Below are positions 46,800 through 56,979 of a stretch of 64,000 nucleotides of DNA, piece after piece (within the stretch, counting starts at the first letter, position 1; every line of letters begins with the position of its first letter). Where the stretch lies: contig CP070778.1 of NCBI GenBank assembly GCA_020346245.1, positions 1,798,196 through 1,862,195 on the forward strand. The letters run 5' to 3'. This DNA comes from Flavobacteriaceae bacterium. Lineage in GTDB: Bacteria; Bacteroidota; Bacteroidia; Flavobacteriales; Flavobacteriaceae. The position numbers and the translations under genes are program-made. The notes under the pieces are model-generated. The model did not search any database. It was not told the origin of the DNA and worked only from the letters and a program-made list of their open reading frames with translations.

Positions 46800-47429
46800 C
46801 TATTTATTTAAGTTCGCTTCAATTCCTTCTATAGAACCTTCCAGAAGAACTATTTGATTTGCATTAAGTATTTTGTAAGTACTTAATTCTGAATTAGTTA
46901 CAACTTCGTAACCTTTCAAATTACGCGACGACAAATATACGTTATTATTTGAATCACCCAACACAAACAAAGACTTTTTGTTTTCCAGTCCTAAGGATTT
47001 CAAAACCTGAATGAAATCTTTGGTTTTTGGGGAATCAAAATTGAAGTCTTCTACGACCATAATTGCCTTATCCTGATTCTTCAGACTTAGCGCAGATTTC
47101 CTGGCTATTCTCTTTACATTTTTATTCAGCTTTTGAGAATAATCCTTGGGTCTTGGCCCAAAAATTCTTCCCCCACCACGAAAAATAGGAGACTTTATAC
47201 TACCGGCACGAGCTGTACCCGTTCCCTTCTGCTTTTTGATCTTTCGTGTACTTCCAACAATCTCTGCTCTTTCCTTGGTTTTATGAGTACCTTGTCTTTG
47301 ATGAGCCATGTACTGTTTAACATCCAAATAAATTGCATGATTATTAGGTTCCATCTTATAAACTGCGTCCGAAAGGTCAACCTTCCGTCCAGTTTCTTTC
47401 CCTTTAACATCTAAAACTGCTACCTTCAT
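46800..47429 (-). CDS. rplD: 50S ribosomal protein L4
   Basis: A 209-residue L4 with its tunnel loop (QRQGTHKTKERAEIVGSTRK, KGTGTARAGSIKSPIFRGGG). In E. coli L4 also represses the S10 operon. The start codon overlaps the rplC stop by one base (TAATG), indicating translational coupling. Confidence 0.98.
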   Translation of the reverse strand: MKVAVLDVKGKETGRKVDLSDAVYKMEPNNHAIYLDVKQYMAHQRQGTHKTKERAEIVGSTRKIKKQKGTGTARAGSIKSPIFRGGGRIFGPRPKDYSQKLNKNVKRIARKSALSLKNQDKAIMVVEDFNFDSPKTKDFIQVLKSLGLENKKSLFVLGDSNNNVYLSSRNLKGYEVVTNSELSTYKILNANQIVLLEGSIEGIEANLNK

Positions 47430-48046
47430 TACTTCTCTATGGTTACGTAAGCATTTTTATGACCCGGCACACAACCTTTTAAAACCAAAAGATTCTTTTC
47501 CGGTACAATTTTTAATACCCTAAGGTTCTGAACAGTGACTTTGGAACCACCCATTCTTCCTGCCATTTTCATTCCTTTAAAAACTCTTGCAGGATAAGAA
47601 GCAGCACCAATTGAACCAGGCGCTCTTAACCTGTTGTGCTGACCATGAGTTGCCTGTCCGACCCCTGCAAATCCATGACGCTTAACAACTCCCTGGAAAC
47701 CTTTTCCTTTAGATGTGGCCGAAACATCAACAAATTCGCCTTCAACAAATACGTCGACACCAATGGTCTCACCTAATTTAAAATCACCTTCAAAATCCCG
47801 GAATTCAACGACTTTCTTTTTGGTGGAAGAACCTGCTTTTTTAAAATGGCCCCTTTCGGCCTTATTAGCACGTTTTTCTGCCTTGTCATCGAAACCAAGC
47901 TGAAGGGCATTGTACCCGTCTACCTCTTCGGTTCTGACTTGGGTAACTACGCATGGTCCAGCTTCTATGACAGTACAGGGAATATTTTTCCCGTTATCAT
48001 CAAAAATGCTGGTCATACCTACTTTTTTTCCTATTAACCCAGACAT
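47429..48046 (-). CDS. rplC: 50S ribosomal protein L3
   Basis: A 205-residue L3 ([54 protein letters not shown]). The loop near the peptidyl-transferase centre carries the Gln of GQATHGQ. It is separated from rpsJ by 157 bases holding a terminator-like hairpin, unusual in this tightly packed cluster. Confidence 0.98.
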   Translation of the reverse strand: MSGLIGKKVGMTSIFDDNGKNIPCTVIEAGPCVVTQVRTEEVDGYNALQLGFDDKAEKRANKAERGHFKKAGSSTKKKVVEFRDFEGDFKLGETIGVDVFVEGEFVDVSATSKGKGFQGVVKRHGFAGVGQATHGQHNRLRAPGSIGAASYPARVFKGMKMAGRMGGSKVTVQNLRVLKIVPEKNLLVLKGCVPGHKNAYVTIEK

Positions 48047-48203
48047 ATTATTACTATTTATTATTAATTATTCTTAATCTATTCCTTTTGCAAAAAAAAC
48101 AGGATCAAAAACAATTCGATCCCGAATATATTTTTGTTACCGTTTTTCCTTTGCGAAACGCTCCGGACATGTTATCCGTTTCAAACTGAAACAGAATGTT
48201 CTA
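48047..48203 (-). promoter_or_regulatory. leader/attenuator-like region between rpsJ and rplC
   Basis: Read on the minus strand, two upstream stems compete for the same bases: GTTTC/GAAAC (188-192 pairing with 178-182 of 48xxx) versus GAAACG/CGTTTC (48177-48182 with 48155-48160), and CGGA/TCCG (48164-48167 with 48175-48178). Downstream is an 8-bp hairpin followed by eight Ts (48092-48122). The layout resembles transcription attenuation in a ribosomal protein leader. No TTTG/TAnnTTTG promoter is seen in the gap. Function is inferred. Confidence 0.45.
48092..48122 (-). terminator. terminator-like hairpin upstream of rplC
   Basis: The minus strand has GGATCGAA, loop TTGTT, TTTGATCC (8 pairs, one G-T), then TG and a run of eight Ts. 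It has intrinsic terminator form but lies inside the ribosomal cluster, so it is probably partial or conditional. Confidence 0.6.
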
Positions 48204-48509
48204 TCACACTTTTATCTCCACCTCAACACCACTTGGAAGTTCTAACTTCATAAGTGCGTCAATAGTCTTCGAAGAGGAACTATAAATATCCAGTAGCCTC
48301 TTATAAGAGCTTAACTGAAACTGCTCTCTCGATTTCTTATTCACGTGGGGTGAACGCAAGACTGTAAATATCTTTTTATGCGTTGGTAAAGGTATCGGTC
48401 CTGTAACCACAGCGCCAGTCGTTTTTACCGTTTTCACAATCTTCTCAGCAGATTTATCTACCAGGTTATGATCGTATGATTTTAGTTTTATTCTAATTTT
48501 CTGACTCAT
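48204..48509 (-). CDS. rpsJ: 30S ribosomal protein S10
   Basis: A 101-residue S10 ([40 protein letters not shown]). 11 bases after fusA; no tuf gene between fusA and rpsJ, as is usual in this phylum. Confidence 0.98.
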   Translation of the reverse strand: MSQKIRIKLKSYDHNLVDKSAEKIVKTVKTTGAVVTGPIPLPTHKKIFTVLRSPHVNKKSREQFQLSSYKRLLDIYSSSSKTIDALMKLELPSGVEVEIKV

Positions 48510-48520
48510 TATACTAAAAT

Positions 48521-50647
48521 TTAGGCGGTTACACCTGTTGCTGCTTTTACTATCTCTTCTGCCAAACCAGAGGGCGTTTCAGCATAATGTGAAAATTCCA
48601 TGGTTGAAGTAGCCCTACCTGAAGACAAAGTTCTAAGTGCCGTTACATATCCAAACATTTCTGAAAGGGGCACTTCGGCCTTAATAACTTTAGAACCTGC
48701 TCTGTCGTCCATATTATTTACATGACCTCTCCTTCTGTTAAGATCCCCGACAATATCTCCCATATTTTCTTCGGGTGTAAGTACCTCCAACTTCATTATG
48801 GGTTCCATTAGTACTGCTCTCGCAGCTCTGGCAGCTTCTTTATATCCAATTTTTGCAGCCAATTCAAAAGAAAGAGAATCTGAATCCACTGGGTGAAAAG
48901 ATCCATCCTTCAGAGTAACTTTCATACTATCCATTTCAAATCCGGCCAAAGGACCATTTTTCATAGCCTCTTTAAAACCTTTTTCTACAGATGGAATATA
49001 TTCCCTGGGTATATTACCCCCTTTAATCACATTCACAAATTCCAATCCGGCTTTACCGTCTTCCCTTGGCTCCATAGTAAAGACAATGTCTGCAAATTTA
49101 CCACGACCACCCGTTTGTTTCTTGTAAACCTCTCTGTGATCCGCACTTTTTGTAATTGCTTCTTTATATTCTACCTGTGGTTTTCCCTGGTTAACGTCAA
49201 CTTTAAATTCCCTTCTTAAGCGATCTACAATAATATCAAGATGTAACTCGCCCATACCTGAAATTATAGTCTGACCAGAAGCCTCATCTGTTTTAACCAC
49301 GAAAGTTGGATCTTCTTCGGCCAATTTTGCCAAAGACATCCCTAATTTATCCACATCGGCTTTTGTTTTGGGCTCAACAGCAATACCGATAACAGGATCC
49401 GGGAAATTCATACTTTCCAGAATAATAGGATGCTTTTCGTCTGAAAGCGTATCCCCTGTTTTAATATCTTTAAACCCAACTGCCGCACCAATATCACCAG
49501 CTGCGATAGATTCAACCGCATTTTGTTTATTGGAATGCATCTGGTATATCCTCGAAATTCTTTCCTTATTGCCTGAGCGATTATTCAGCACATAAGATCC
49601 GGCATTCAACTTACCGCTATAAGCTCTAAAGAAAGCCAATCGTCCCACAAAAGGATCCGTTGCAATTTTAAAAGCTAATGCTGAAAAAGGCTCATTTATA
49701 TCCGGTTTTCTTAAAACCTCATTTCCTGTTTTAGGATCTACACCTGTAATACCCTCCTTATCCGTAGGTGAAGGAAGGTAACGGCATACTGCATCCAGCA
49801 AGAACTGTACACCCTTATTTTTAAAGGAAGAACCACAAATCATGGGAATAATACTCATATCCATGACCGCAGCCCTAAGTGCCGCATGTACTTCATCTTC
49901 AGTGATAGAGTCTTCATCTTCAAAGAATTTCTCCATCAAAGTTTCATCGTATTCCGCAACAGCTTCAATTAAGGCAGCACGATATTCGTGTACCTCCTCC
50001 TTCATCTCCTCTGGAATATCAATGATATCAAAAGTAGAACCCATATCTTCTTCATGCCAAACAATGGCACGGTTCTTAACAAGGTCTACAATACCTTTAA
50101 AATCTGCCTCCTCCCCAATTGGCAATACAATTGGTACGGCATTAGATTTCAACATCTCCTTAACCTGATTACAAACCATCAGGAAGTTAGAACCTTGTCT
50201 GTCCATCTTATTTACAAAGCCCATTCTTGGTACTTTGTAATTGTCTGCTAATCTCCAGTTAGTTTCAGACTGTGGTTCTACACCATCAACTGCACTAAAA
50301 AGAAAAACCAAACCATCTAATACCCTTAATGAACGATTTACTTCTACAGTAAAATCAACGTGTCCGGGGGTATCTATAATATTGAAATGATAGGGCTTGG
50401 TTTCCGGTATTAACTGTCCGTTCTTAGTAGGAAAATCCCATGTACAGGTAGTAGCCGCTGAAGTAATTGTAATACCACGCTCCTGCTCCTGCGCCATCCA
50501 GTCCATAGTAGCAGCTCCATCATGTACTTCACCAATTTTATGACTTACACCTGTGTAAAATAAAATTCGCTCCGTTGTAGTGGTTTTACCGGCATCAATA
50601 TGTGCCGCAATACCTATATTTCTTGTATATTTTAAATCTCTTGCCAT
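48521..50647 (-). CDS. fusA: elongation factor G
   Basis: A 708-residue translational GTPase catalysing translocation and ribosome recycling. GTPase motifs: [20 protein letters not shown] (P-loop), the switch with [27 protein letters not shown] and NKMDRQGSN. Domain II-V follow, with [12 protein letters not shown] and [20 protein letters not shown] near the end. 5 bases after rpsG. Confidence 0.98.
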   Translation of the reverse strand: MARDLKYTRNIGIAAHIDAGKTTTTERILFYTGVSHKIGEVHDGAATMDWMAQEQERGITITSAATTCTWDFPTKNGQLIPETKPYHFNIIDTPGHVDFTVEVNRSLRVLDGLVFLFSAVDGVEPQSETNWRLADNYKVPRMGFVNKMDRQGSNFLMVCNQVKEMLKSNAVPIVLPIGEEADFKGIVDLVKNRAIVWHEEDMGSTFDIIDIPEEMKEEVHEYRAALIEAVAEYDETLMEKFFEDEDSITEDEVHAALRAAVMDMSIIPMICGSSFKNKGVQFLLDAVCRYLPSPTDKEGITGVDPKTGNEVLRKPDINEPFSALAFKIATDPFVGRLAFFRAYSGKLNAGSYVLNNRSGNKERISRIYQMHSNKQNAVESIAAGDIGAAVGFKDIKTGDTLSDEKHPIILESMNFPDPVIGIAVEPKTKADVDKLGMSLAKLAEEDPTFVVKTDEASGQTIISGMGELHLDIIVDRLRREFKVDVNQGKPQVEYKEAITKSADHREVYKKQTGGRGKFADIVFTMEPREDGKAGLEFVNVIKGGNIPREYIPSVEKGFKEAMKNGPLAGFEMDSMKVTLKDGSFHPVDSDSLSFELAAKIGYKEAARAARAVLMEPIMKLEVLTPEENMGDIVGDLNRRRGHVNNMDDRAGSKVIKAEVPLSEMFGYVTALRTLSSGRATSTMEFSHYAETPSGLAEEIVKAATGVTA

Positions 50648-50652
50648 TTTAT

Positions 50653-51129
50653 CTAAAATCTAAAGTGGGAAAATGCCTTATTCGCTTCTGCCATTTTATG
50701 AGTATCCACTCTCCTTTTAACCGCCGCACCTTCTTCTTTAGAAGCGGCAAGTATTTCGCCGGCCAATTTTTGTGCCATGGATTTTTCATTACGTTTGCGT
50801 GCAAAGCTTATAAGCCACTTCATGGAAGTTGATATTTTTCGATCCGGCCTTATCTGCATAGGGATCTGAAAAGTTGCACCCCCTACTCGTCTACTTCTTA
50901 CCTCTACATGAGGCATTACATTGGAAAGTGCTTCTTTCCATAATTCCAATGCGGATTTTTCTTCATCTGTTTTCTTTTCCTCTACAATATCAATAGCATC
51001 GTAGAATACTTTGAAGGCAACTGATTTCTTTCCATCCCACATTAACATGTTCACAAAACGTGTTACCAGCTGGTCGTTAAACCTTGGGTCTGGTAATAGT
51101 GGTCTTTTTTTCGCCTGTCTTTTTCTCAT
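50653..51129 (-). CDS. rpsG: 30S ribosomal protein S7
   Basis: A 158-residue S7 that initiates 30S head assembly ([41 protein letters not shown]). 22 bases after rpsL and 5 before fusA. Confidence 0.98.
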   Translation of the reverse strand: MRKRQAKKRPLLPDPRFNDQLVTRFVNMLMWDGKKSVAFKVFYDAIDIVEEKKTDEEKSALELWKEALSNVMPHVEVRSRRVGGATFQIPMQIRPDRKISTSMKWLISFARKRNEKSMAQKLAGEILAASKEEGAAVKRRVDTHKMAEANKAFSHFRF

Positions 51130-51151
51130 CTTTTCTTCTTACAAGTTTAGA

Positions 51152-51526
51152 TTACTTTTTAGGGCGTTTTGCTCCGTACTTAGATCTTCTTTGGGTCCTT
51201 CCAGCAACTCCTGCTGTATCTAAAGCCCCTCGGACAATATGATATCTAACTCCTGGCAAATCTTTCACCCTTCCGCCTCTAACCAATACTATCGAGTGCT
51301 CCTGAAGATTGTGACCCTCGCCCGGAATGTAAGCGTTTACCTCTTTACCATTGGTTAACCTAACCCTGGCAACCTTACGCATTGCAGAATTTGGTTTTTT
51401 AGGTGTAGTGGTATAAACCCGCGTACAAACCCCTCTTCGCTGGGGGCACGAATCCAAAGCAGCCGATTTACTCTTCTTGGTAATTGTGGCCCTTCCTTTT
51501 CGTACTAATTGTGAAATTGTTGGCAT
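51152..51526 (-). CDS. rpsL: 30S ribosomal protein S12
   Basis: A 124-residue S12 at the decoding centre. Has [20 protein letters not shown] with the lysine altered in streptomycin resistance (wild-type Lys here) and [18 protein letters not shown]. First gene of the cluster; a full consensus promoter lies 43-73 bases upstream. Confidence 0.99.
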   Translation of the reverse strand: MPTISQLVRKGRATITKKSKSAALDSCPQRRGVCTRVYTTTPKKPNSAMRKVARVRLTNGKEVNAYIPGEGHNLQEHSIVLVRGGRVKDLPGVRYHIVRGALDTAGVAGRTQRRSKYGAKRPKK

Positions 51527-51568
51527 ACTAATATATATGTATAAATACTACCCTCATTTAAGGGCTGG

Positions 51569-51599
51569 CAAATGTAGTAATTATTCATTATAATTCAAA
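51569..51599 (-). promoter_or_regulatory. consensus promoter of the ribosomal protein supercluster (rpsL)
   Basis: On the minus strand TTTG (51599-51596), a 19-base gap, TACATTTG (51576-51569). This exactly matches the Bacteroidota sigma-A-type consensus. Start of transcription is expected near 51562-51565, giving a leader of about 38 bases. Confidence 0.8.
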
Positions 51600-51887
51600 T
51601 GCTATCCCAGAATTTTCTATGTTTTTTTTTCTACTCTTTTTCGCAGCGGCATGTAATGACTGATAATAGTTTTTTTAATGCTTAATTAAATTGTAGTTTA
51701 TACCTTAATATATATAGCCTTCAGATTTGCTGTTTGACAGATACAATTGTCAATTTCGCTATAATCTTCCCAAGAAATCTCAGAATTGTTACTCTATTAA
51801 GATTTTTAAATACTATTTGGTATTTATTTAACAATTTTTTTGACAATAAATTTAACAATAAGCTATTAAATTGTTTTTTATTTGTCT

Positions 51888-51918
51888 TTTGTCTTAAAGT
51901 TTTAATAAAATATGTTTG
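51888..51918 (+). promoter_or_regulatory. consensus promoter of the SusC/SusD operon
   Basis: TTTG at 51888-51891, 19 bases, TATGTTTG at 51911-51918: exact Bacteroidota consensus. Predicted start about 51922-51925. This leaves about 50 bases of leader before the ATG at 51974, but almost none before the ATG at 51929, which supports the later start codon. Confidence 0.78.
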
Positions 51919-51973
51919 GATTATTAACATGAAATTTGGATTTTCGCAACTAGCTAATTCAAATAATCAAAAA

Positions 51974-54900
51974 ATGAGAACAAATTTAAATGGAATCTTG
52001 ACGCTACTATTGGCGTTTGTTGTGCATTTATCATTTGCGCAAGACAAAACGATTTCGGGTACGGTTACCGATTTTGAAGGTTTACCCTTACCAGGGGTAA
52101 ACATCCTTGTTGAAGGAACAACCACGGGTACCCAAACCGATTTCGATGGTAATTATTCTATCAGTGCAAGTGAAGGTCAGGCGCTTCTCTTTACTTACAT
52201 CGGACAAAGAGATGTAAGAATTGTGGTTGGTGCTTCGAATACCATTGATGTGCAGATGGAAGAAGATGCCCAGGCACTTGAAGAGGTTGTGGTAACAGCT
52301 CAGGGTATCGAAAGAGAGGAAAGGTCCTTAGGTTATGCGGTATCAACCGTAGACGAAGGGGCAATTGAATCAAGACCAGAAGCAGATATAGGTAGGGTAC
52401 TACAAGGAAAAGTGGCCGGGGTAAATATCACCGCCAGTAATGGCCTTTCAGGTTCAGGTACTAACATTATTATTAGAGGTTACACTTCTGTAACCCAATC
52501 TAACCAGCCATTATTTGTGGTTGACGGGGTACCAATTGATTCAGGAACCAATAATCAGGGATCTATATTGGATGGTAACACGGCTTCAAGTAGGTTCTTA
52601 GATTTGGATCCAAATACAATTAAGGAAGTAAACGTACTTAAAGGGTTAAGTGCAACTGTTCTTTATGGTAACAGAGGTAGAAACGGGGTTATCCTTATCA
52701 CTACTAAAAGCTCCACAACGGGCGATGCTCCCAGCAAAATGGAAGTTAGTGTAAGTACTTCAGCCTTTATTTCTGACGCTATTCTGCCTAAATACCAGGA
52801 TAACTACGGAGGTGGTTTCCATCAGGGATTTGGTTTCTTCTTTAGTAACTGGGGTCCGAGGTTTGACAGGACAGATGATGATGGAGTATCTCTTGCAGGG
52901 CAATTTTTAGGAAATCCTTCTGGTTTTGCTCAATTAAGCAGTCCTTTGAATTTCCTGGCAGACCAAACATTGGTAGCCGGTTATGAAGATATTGCTGCGC
53001 AACCTTATGCTTACAGACCTTACAATGGAGTTGAAGAATTCTTTAGAACAGGTTATGTTACCAGTACCTCTATTAACTTAAGAGGAGGTACTGATAAGGC
53101 CAGTTATAACTTTAACTATGGTAGAACAGAAGATAGGGGTATCACTCCCGGTAATAAGGTATTAAGAAATAACTTTTCTATAGGTGGTAATGCAAGACTT
53201 AATAACAAGTTTTCCATTCAAGGTTCTTTCCAGTTTATTAAAACAGACTTCAACTCACCACCGGTAGCCCCTTCTTTGGGAAGTGGAGCTGCCTTTAACG
53301 GAGGGTCGGTTTTTGGAGATGTTTTGTATACTCCGCGATCAGTTGATTTATCAGGTCTTCCTTTTCAGGCGGCAGATGGCAGAAGCATGTATTACCGCTC
53401 TGGTAACGACATTCAAAACCCTTACTGGACAGTTGCAAACGTGCAAACAAGTCAGGACACAGACCGTTTTATAGGGAACACTAGCATTTCTTATGAGATC
53501 AACGACTTTATGAACTTGTCCTACAGACTTGGTTTAGACACCTATACAGAGTTTAACAAATACGGACAAAACAAAGGGGGAGTCGATGGACAGCCTTTGG
53601 GTCTTTTAAGAACCCGGCAGATTAGAAACACTATCTGGAACCATGATATTATATATACGGTAGATAAGAATTTATCAGAGAGTTTAAATATGAAAGCAAT
53701 TGCCGGTTTTAATGCCAGACGCGATGTTTTCAACTCTGATGGACTCGAAAGCCAGGGACAGTTAGTATTCGGCGTATTGGAACACTTTAACTTTACAACG
53801 CCGTCTGCTCAAAACTCTTTTGTAAGAGTAGGGAATTCCAATTTAGCCCAAACCTTTGAAGAAAACCTTTTAGGTGCATATGTGGATTTGACCTTTAGCT
53901 ATGAGGATTGGATTTATGCAAACGTGGTTGGTAGAAATGACTGGTCTTCTACTTTAGAACAAGAGAACAATTCTTTATTCTATCCCGGAGCCAGTGTTTC
54001 CTTTATTCCTACCTCTCTGTGGGATTCATGGCAGGGTAAAGCACTTAACTACATGAAGTTGCGTTTTGGCTACGGTTCCTCAGCAGGTTTCCCAACTCCG
54101 TATAACACCAGAAATGTATTAGGCTTAAATGCTCGTGCCCTGGTTGATATTAATGGAAATGTAGTTTCTTCTAACTCGGTGGATAATTCTTTGGGTAATC
54201 CAGATTTAAAACCCGAAAGAGTGGCAGAACTTGAGCTTGGTATAGATACCAGACTCTTCAATATCTGGAATTTGAATGTGAGTGTGTTTGATAAGAAAAC
54301 CACCGATTTAATTACCAACAGACCATTAGATAGCTCTACAGGGTTTACAGGTACAACAGTAAATATTGGGGAAATTAAATCTAAGGGTATTGAAGTAGAT
54401 ACCAATATTGATATTTTTAAAGAATTCCAACATGGAGTAGGATTTAATATTGCGGCTAACTTTACAGCCATAGAAACAACCGTAACAAAGTTGGCAGAGG
54501 GAACAAACAATATCCTTCTTACTTCTGCTGTTGCCGGAGAAGCAGCTAACTATGCTGTTGAAGGCAGGCCCTTTGGCGTATTTTTAGGAACAAGTATTCT
54601 TCAGGATGATGCAGGGAATGATTTGGTAAATGATGCCGGTCGTTATTTAGTAGATAATACTATCAAAGAAATTGGAGATCCTAACCCGGACTGGAATACT
54701 GCTGTTATTCCTACTATTTCTTATAAGAATTTTTCATTGTCGGCTAATTTTCAATACCGACATGGAGGGGATATCTATTCTACAACAGCCACGACGCTTA
54801 TAGCCCGAGGCGTAGTAGATGATGATACACCAATTCAAAGAGAAACTCAATACATCCTCCCTGGTATCAGGCAAGCGGATGGACTACCAAACCAAACGGC

Positions 54901-55225
54901 CATTAGTGCTACGCAACTTGGTTTTAACACATACTTTGCAGATGGTATTAATACTTTTACCGTATATGATGGAAGTACGTTTAGAATTCAAGAAGCTTCG
55001 TTAACCTATGCTTTACCTTCTAAGGCATTAGAACAGACGTTTTTTGGAAGTTTGTCCTTCACTTTATCAGGTCAAAACCTTTGGTTTAAGGCAATTAATA
55101 TGCCATCTAATGTAAACTATGATACTAACTCCTCTAGTACAGGTGTTGGTAATGGACAAGGAATTGATTTCTTTACCGGGCCTTCGTCAAGAAGATATGG
55201 ATTTACTATAAGAGCTTCCTTTTAA
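51974..55225 (+). CDS. SusC/RagA-family TonB-linked outer membrane protein
   Basis: A 1083-residue transporter from the ATG at 51974 (MRTNLNGILTLLLAFVV, signal cleaved after SFAQ); an in-frame ATG at 51929 would add 15 residues but lies at the predicted transcription start. A CarboxypepD_reg-like domain follows (ISGTVTDFEGLPLPGVNILVEGT), then a TonB-box-like EEVVVTAQG, plug (GRVLQGKVAGVNITASNGLSGSG, IRGYTSVTQSNQPLFVVDG), and the beta-barrel ending RASF. Together with the adjacent SusD it should form a lid-and-barrel importer of oligomeric nutrients. Ligand unknown: no CAZyme or peptidase is in the operon. Confidence 0.95.
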   Translation: MRTNLNGILTLLLAFVVHLSFAQDKTISGTVTDFEGLPLPGVNILVEGTTTGTQTDFDGNYSISASEGQALLFTYIGQRDVRIVVGASNTIDVQMEEDAQALEEVVVTAQGIEREERSLGYAVSTVDEGAIESRPEADIGRVLQGKVAGVNITASNGLSGSGTNIIIRGYTSVTQSNQPLFVVDGVPIDSGTNNQGSILDGNTASSRFLDLDPNTIKEVNVLKGLSATVLYGNRGRNGVILITTKSSTTGDAPSKMEVSVSTSAFISDAILPKYQDNYGGGFHQGFGFFFSNWGPRFDRTDDDGVSLAGQFLGNPSGFAQLSSPLNFLADQTLVAGYEDIAAQPYAYRPYNGVEEFFRTGYVTSTSINLRGGTDKASYNFNYGRTEDRGITPGNKVLRNNFSIGGNARLNNKFSIQGSFQFIKTDFNSPPVAPSLGSGAAFNGGSVFGDVLYTPRSVDLSGLPFQAADGRSMYYRSGNDIQNPYWTVANVQTSQDTDRFIGNTSISYEINDFMNLSYRLGLDTYTEFNKYGQNKGGVDGQPLGLLRTRQIRNTIWNHDIIYTVDKNLSESLNMKAIAGFNARRDVFNSDGLESQGQLVFGVLEHFNFTTPSAQNSFVRVGNSNLAQTFEENLLGAYVDLTFSYEDWIYANVVGRNDWSSTLEQENNSLFYPGASVSFIPTSLWDSWQGKALNYMKLRFGYGSSAGFPTPYNTRNVLGLNARALVDINGNVVSSNSVDNSLGNPDLKPERVAELELGIDTRLFNIWNLNVSVFDKKTTDLITNRPLDSSTGFTGTTVNIGEIKSKGIEVDTNIDIFKEFQHGVGFNIAANFTAIETTVTKLAEGTNNILLTSAVAGEAANYAVEGRPFGVFLGTSILQDDAGNDLVNDAGRYLVDNTIKEIGDPNPDWNTAVIPTISYKNFSLSANFQYRHGGDIYSTTATTLIARGVVDDDTPIQRETQYILPGIRQADGLPNQTAISATQLGFNTYFADGINTFTVYDGSTFRIQEASLTYALPSKALEQTFFGSLSFTLSGQNLWFKAINMPSNVNYDTNSSSTGVGNGQGIDFFTGPSSRRYGFTIRASF

Positions 55226-55237
55226 TAGATAAGAGAA

Positions 55238-56965
55238 ATGAAAAATATAACGAATATTATGAAAAATAGGTTTAAGTTTATTGGTTTGGCTTTTATTGCC
55301 ACATCAATGTTACTAATAAATGGATGCGAAACCACGGATCTTGATGTCCAGCCGAGTCCAAACTTTTTAAGCCCGGAGCAATCGGATATTGATTTTTTCC
55401 TGAATGCAATTCAAATAAGAATTGCCAATTTACATTCAGGAACCGAAGGACGTGCTGAAAATGGATGGTCACAATTTGGAATGGAACCCGTTAGAATGCA
55501 ACATGGTTTTGGTCCGACTTACCGGGATTTTTATGATCCGGGAGATTTTGATCAGGTTTGGGATGATATGTATTCTGAATTACTGATCGATATCAGGACA
55601 ATGACTCCTTTAGCGGAAGAAGCAGAATTGTATACACATGTGGCAATTGGACAGATTATAGAAGCATATGCCATGATGAACATGGTAGATTTATTTGGGG
55701 ATGTTCCTTACTCTGAAGCCGGTAGAGGTGTAGAGGGTATTTTTAATCCAGCGGTTGACTCAGGTGCTGATATTTATGCAGCATTAGATGCTCTTTTATT
55801 AGATGCTATTGCTAACCTTGGAAAATCTGAATTGACCCTTCCTTCTAATGATTTGTATTATGACGGAGATGAAGGTAAATGGCGGAAAGCTGCTAATACT
55901 ATGAGATTGCGTTTGGCTGTTCAAAGTAGGTTGGTAAGTCCAGCTGCTTCTGCTGCCATTATCAATCAAATTATTGCTGGCAATCAGTTTATCGCTTCAT
56001 CTGAAGATGATCTTCAATTCCAGTGGGGTACAAGTAATGCAGCACCGGATAGCAGACATCCTTATTTTGATTCAAATTATGATGGTGCAGGCCCAAGTTC
56101 TGACTTTTACACCTGTAATTACTTTATGAATTTAATGGCGAATCAGTATACAGCTATTGATCCACGAATTAGGTACTATATGTACAGACAACAAAGTAAT
56201 TATGATGGGGCTGATAATATTACAAAAGAATGTGTAGGTGAACCATTGGTACCTAGTTGGTGGGAAGGTTTTGATTACTATTGCTTAGTACCGGCAACCA
56301 ATGGATATGGTGGTCTTTGGGGTAGAAATCACATGGATGATGACGGTATTCCACCAGATGACGCTTTTCGTACACTGCATGGTACATATCCTATAGGAGG
56401 TCCGTTTGATGCAGAAGATTTCAGAAATGTTTCTGGTTCTACTGCGGTTAGTGAAGGTTTGGCCGGAGCAGGAATTTCTCCTATGCTTTTAGCTGCCAAT
56501 ACACATTTAATGTTAGCAGAATCTACTCTTGAACTTGGAACAACAGGAGACGCCAGAACTTATTTAGAAACAGGTGTCAGAGAATCTATGAACAAAGTTG
56601 CAGCCTTTGGAGCTCCAGTGGCAACCGGCACTGGTTTTGAAGCTACTCCTGCCCTTATTGATGCTCATATTGCGAGGATTCTAGCAGCCTATGATGCAGC
56701 TGACAATACTGGAAAACTGAGAATTATTGCAGAGCAAGTTTTCATTGCTTCCTGGTGTGACGGTATGACTGCGTATAACACGTATAGAAGAACAGGACAA
56801 CCAGATAATGTAAGCCCTGCTTTTGTAGTTGAGAATCCTGGTAACTTTTTGAGATCTATGTGGTATCCACAGACGGCTTCAGATAATAATACCAATATTA
56901 CACAGAAGGCAAATCCGGATACCCCGGTATTCTGGGATACTAATCCTCCAGGTTTTGTAAATTAA
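55238..56965 (+). CDS. SusD/RagB-family outer membrane lipoprotein (SusD-like_2 type)
   Basis: A 575-residue lipoprotein (lipobox LINGC, Cys29 from the first ATG; Met8 at 55259 is an equally good start). It is mostly helical with TPR-like repeats and the late-domain pattern LIDAHIARILAAYDAADNTGKLRIIAEQVFIASWCDGMTAYNTYRRTGQPDN, typical of the SusD-like_2 group. SusD proteins form the surface lid over SusC and bind the ligand. 12 bases after the SusC gene. Confidence 0.92.
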   Translation: MKNITNIMKNRFKFIGLAFIATSMLLINGCETTDLDVQPSPNFLSPEQSDIDFFLNAIQIRIANLHSGTEGRAENGWSQFGMEPVRMQHGFGPTYRDFYDPGDFDQVWDDMYSELLIDIRTMTPLAEEAELYTHVAIGQIIEAYAMMNMVDLFGDVPYSEAGRGVEGIFNPAVDSGADIYAALDALLLDAIANLGKSELTLPSNDLYYDGDEGKWRKAANTMRLRLAVQSRLVSPAASAAIINQIIAGNQFIASSEDDLQFQWGTSNAAPDSRHPYFDSNYDGAGPSSDFYTCNYFMNLMANQYTAIDPRIRYYMYRQQSNYDGADNITKECVGEPLVPSWWEGFDYYCLVPATNGYGGLWGRNHMDDDGIPPDDAFRTLHGTYPIGGPFDAEDFRNVSGSTAVSEGLAGAGISPMLLAANTHLMLAESTLELGTTGDARTYLETGVRESMNKVAAFGAPVATGTGFEATPALIDAHIARILAAYDAADNTGKLRIIAEQVFIASWCDGMTAYNTYRRTGQPDNVSPAFVVENPGNFLRSMWYPQTASDNNTNITQKANPDTPVFWDTNPPGFVN

Positions 56966-56979
56966 AATATCAATAAAAA

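Larger units (their letters stand above)
51527..51973. other. divergent intergenic region between rpsL and the SusC operon
   Basis: 447 bases of very AT-rich DNA. It holds the rpsL promoter (51569-51599, minus) and the SusC promoter (51888-51918, plus), both with exact 19-nt spacing. The frame upstream of the SusC start is open back to a TTG at 51734 but encodes hydrophobic low-complexity sequence and crosses the promoter, so it is not coding. Nothing else recognised. Confidence 0.6.

Noticed and set aside
48047..48203. A promoter for rplC in the rpsJ-rplC gap
   Set aside because: No TAnnTTTG element with TTTG at 19-21 nt was found on the minus strand; the hairpin plus T-run is the clearer signal.
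51734..51928. N-terminal extension of SusC from TTG 51734
   Set aside because: It would place about 65 hydrophobic, low-complexity residues before the signal peptide and overlap the predicted promoter.
54070..54510. 146-residue minus-strand ORF inside the SusC gene
   Set aside because: Antisense shadow of the beta-barrel region; no signal, domain or promoter.
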